Below, in pieces: positions 6,147 to 6,479 of a stretch of 6,479 nt of DNA (its first letter is position 1; each line of letters opens with the position of its first letter). The notes under the pieces are model-generated. The model did no database searches. It had not been told where the DNA came from and saw nothing but the letters and a program-made list of their open reading frames with translations. The translations under genes were made by a program, and so were the position numbers. Origin of the DNA: Actinomycetota bacterium (GTDB taxonomy: Bacteria; Cyanobacteriota; Vampirovibrionia; Obscuribacterales; Obscuribacteraceae); contig CAJCIF010000431.1 in NCBI GenBank assembly GCA_903970355.1, positions 1 to 6,479 on the forward strand, read 5' to 3'.

Positions 6147-6176
6147 AATATAGCAACTGCTAATTTCTTTTGCCAG
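6147..6176 (-). promoter_or_regulatory. Candidate promoter of the branching enzyme gene
   Basis: On the minus strand, CTGGCA (6176-6171, 4 of 6 to the -35 consensus) is followed after 18 nt by TATATT (6152-6147, 5 of 6 to TATAAT). Transcription would start near 6140, giving a leader of about 125 nt before the GTG at 6014. The prediction rests on hexamers only. Confidence 0.35.
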
Positions 6177-6235
6177 CGAGCTCATTCGAAACGTAACTAT
6201 TCTTCAGGACGCGGTATGCTTTCCAAGTTGTGACG

Positions 6236-6249
6236 GTTGCGAGAGCAAC
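6236..6249 (+). repeat. Small GTTGC-GAGA-GCAAC hairpin upstream of the right-edge ORF
   Basis: Perfect 5-bp arms GTTGC (6236-6240) and GCAAC (6245-6249) enclose GAGA, a GNRA-type tetraloop if transcribed on the plus strand. It lies about 40 nt before the ATG at 6288. It may be a leader hairpin of that gene. The stem is short and could be chance. Confidence 0.3.
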
Positions 6250-6287
6250 TTCGCACAAGCTCACATTCCAGGCAAAACTGTTCACAC

Positions 6288-6479
6288 ATGTCAGATTCGG
6301 AATCCAAAACTTCAGCCCGCAAAGCCTCTTCGGACACAAAACCGCCCGAGAACAAAGTCGTCAAGCTTTTGGAAAAAAATCCGCTAGGTATGACACTTCC
6401 GGAAATGGCGGGCGGTCCACGTCAACTCAAAAAAATGCGGCTGTTACGGCCTCTTCTTGCAGAAGCAATTCGCGAAGGT
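6288..6479 (+). CDS. Unrecognised protein, N-terminal 64 residues (runs off right edge)
   Basis: The plus-strand frame from ATG 6288 stays open for 64 codons to the window edge. I do not recognise the family. The first 23 or so residues are polar and rich in Ser, Lys and Pro, so probably disordered. From about residue 24 there are two likely helices, VVKLLEKN and RQLKKMRLLRPLLAEAIREG, joined by the short PLGMTLPEMAGG stretch. The shape recalls the start of a small helix-turn-helix or winged-helix domain, and the basic face of the second helix would suit nucleic-acid binding, but this is a guess from pattern alone. The start is uncertain. Only a weak AGG 15 nt upstream of ATG 6288 is seen, the frame is open back to TTG 6237, and internal ATG codons follow at 6390 and 6405. 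It is divergent from the branching enzyme gene. Confidence 0.5.
   Translation, partial: MSDSESKTSARKASSDTKPPENKVVKLLEKNPLGMTLPEMAGGPRQLKKMRLLRPLLAEAIREG

Larger units (their letters stand above)
6015..6287. other. Divergent intergenic region between the branching enzyme and the right-edge ORF
   Basis: No gene is seen in these 273 nt. They should hold the promoters of both flanking genes. Visible elements are the branching enzyme ribosome binding site (6022-6026), a 6-bp inverted repeat CACCAC / GTGGTG (6101-6106 and 6125-6130), an adjacent TGCTG-C-CAGCA dyad (6129-6139), a candidate minus-strand promoter (6147-6176) and a GTTGC-GAGA-GCAAC hairpin (6236-6249). No convincing plus-strand promoter was found; TTGCCA at 6170-6175 has no -10 element at a proper distance. 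Confidence 0.5.

Overview
The window looks like ordinary chromosomal DNA of a bacterium with moderate GC content. It carries housekeeping genes for iron-sulfur cluster assembly, lower glycolysis and alpha-glucan metabolism. A divergently transcribed SufR-type repressor beside suf assembly genes is the arrangement known from cyanobacteria. The SufB sequence, the GH57 branching enzyme and the PykA-like pyruvate kinase also fit that broad neighbourhood. The order sufC then sufB differs from the usual cyanobacterial sufBCDS order, so a non-photosynthetic cyanobacterial relative (Melainabacteria/Obscuribacterales-like) or another deep lineage is possible. This placement is inference only; no marker gene in the window proves it.

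Layout, left to right. (1) Positions 1-1776, minus strand: sufC, then sufB 9 nt downstream. The sufB ribosome binding site overlaps the sufC stop codon, so the two are translationally linked. sufB runs off the left edge, and the rest of the operon (probably sufD/sufS) should lie beyond it. (2) Positions 1777-2051: divergent control region with a good plus-strand sigma-70 promoter and two inverted repeats in the sufR leader. (3) Positions 2052-2702, plus strand: sufR, a winged-helix regulator with a C-terminal CX12CX27C cysteine set that probably holds an Fe-S cluster. (4) Positions 2703-2763: convergent gap filled largely by a perfect 10+1+10 palindrome. (5) Positions 2764-4212, minus strand: pyruvate kinase. 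(6) Positions 4213-4376: gap ending in a threefold GTACTAG repeat that overlaps the next stop codon. (7) Positions 4377-6014, minus strand: GH57 1,4-alpha-glucan branching enzyme, starting at GTG. (8) Positions 6015-6287: divergent intergenic region with a possible minus-strand promoter. (9) Positions 6288-6479, plus strand: the first 64 codons of an unrecognised protein that runs off the right edge.

How the genes work together. SufR probably senses Fe-S status and represses sufC-sufB and itself from the shared control region, while SufB and SufC form the scaffold-ATPase core of the SUF machine. The branching enzyme and pyruvate kinase lie on the same strand but are 164 nt apart. They may be co-transcribed, linking storage-glucan synthesis with glycolytic exit, but the sequence does not prove this. 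I found no mobile element, CRISPR array, RNA gene or clear novel system. The points most worth checking are the SufR control region, the intergenic palindrome and its shared 11-mer, the helically spaced GTACTAG repeats, and the use of TAG as stop in all four complete genes.
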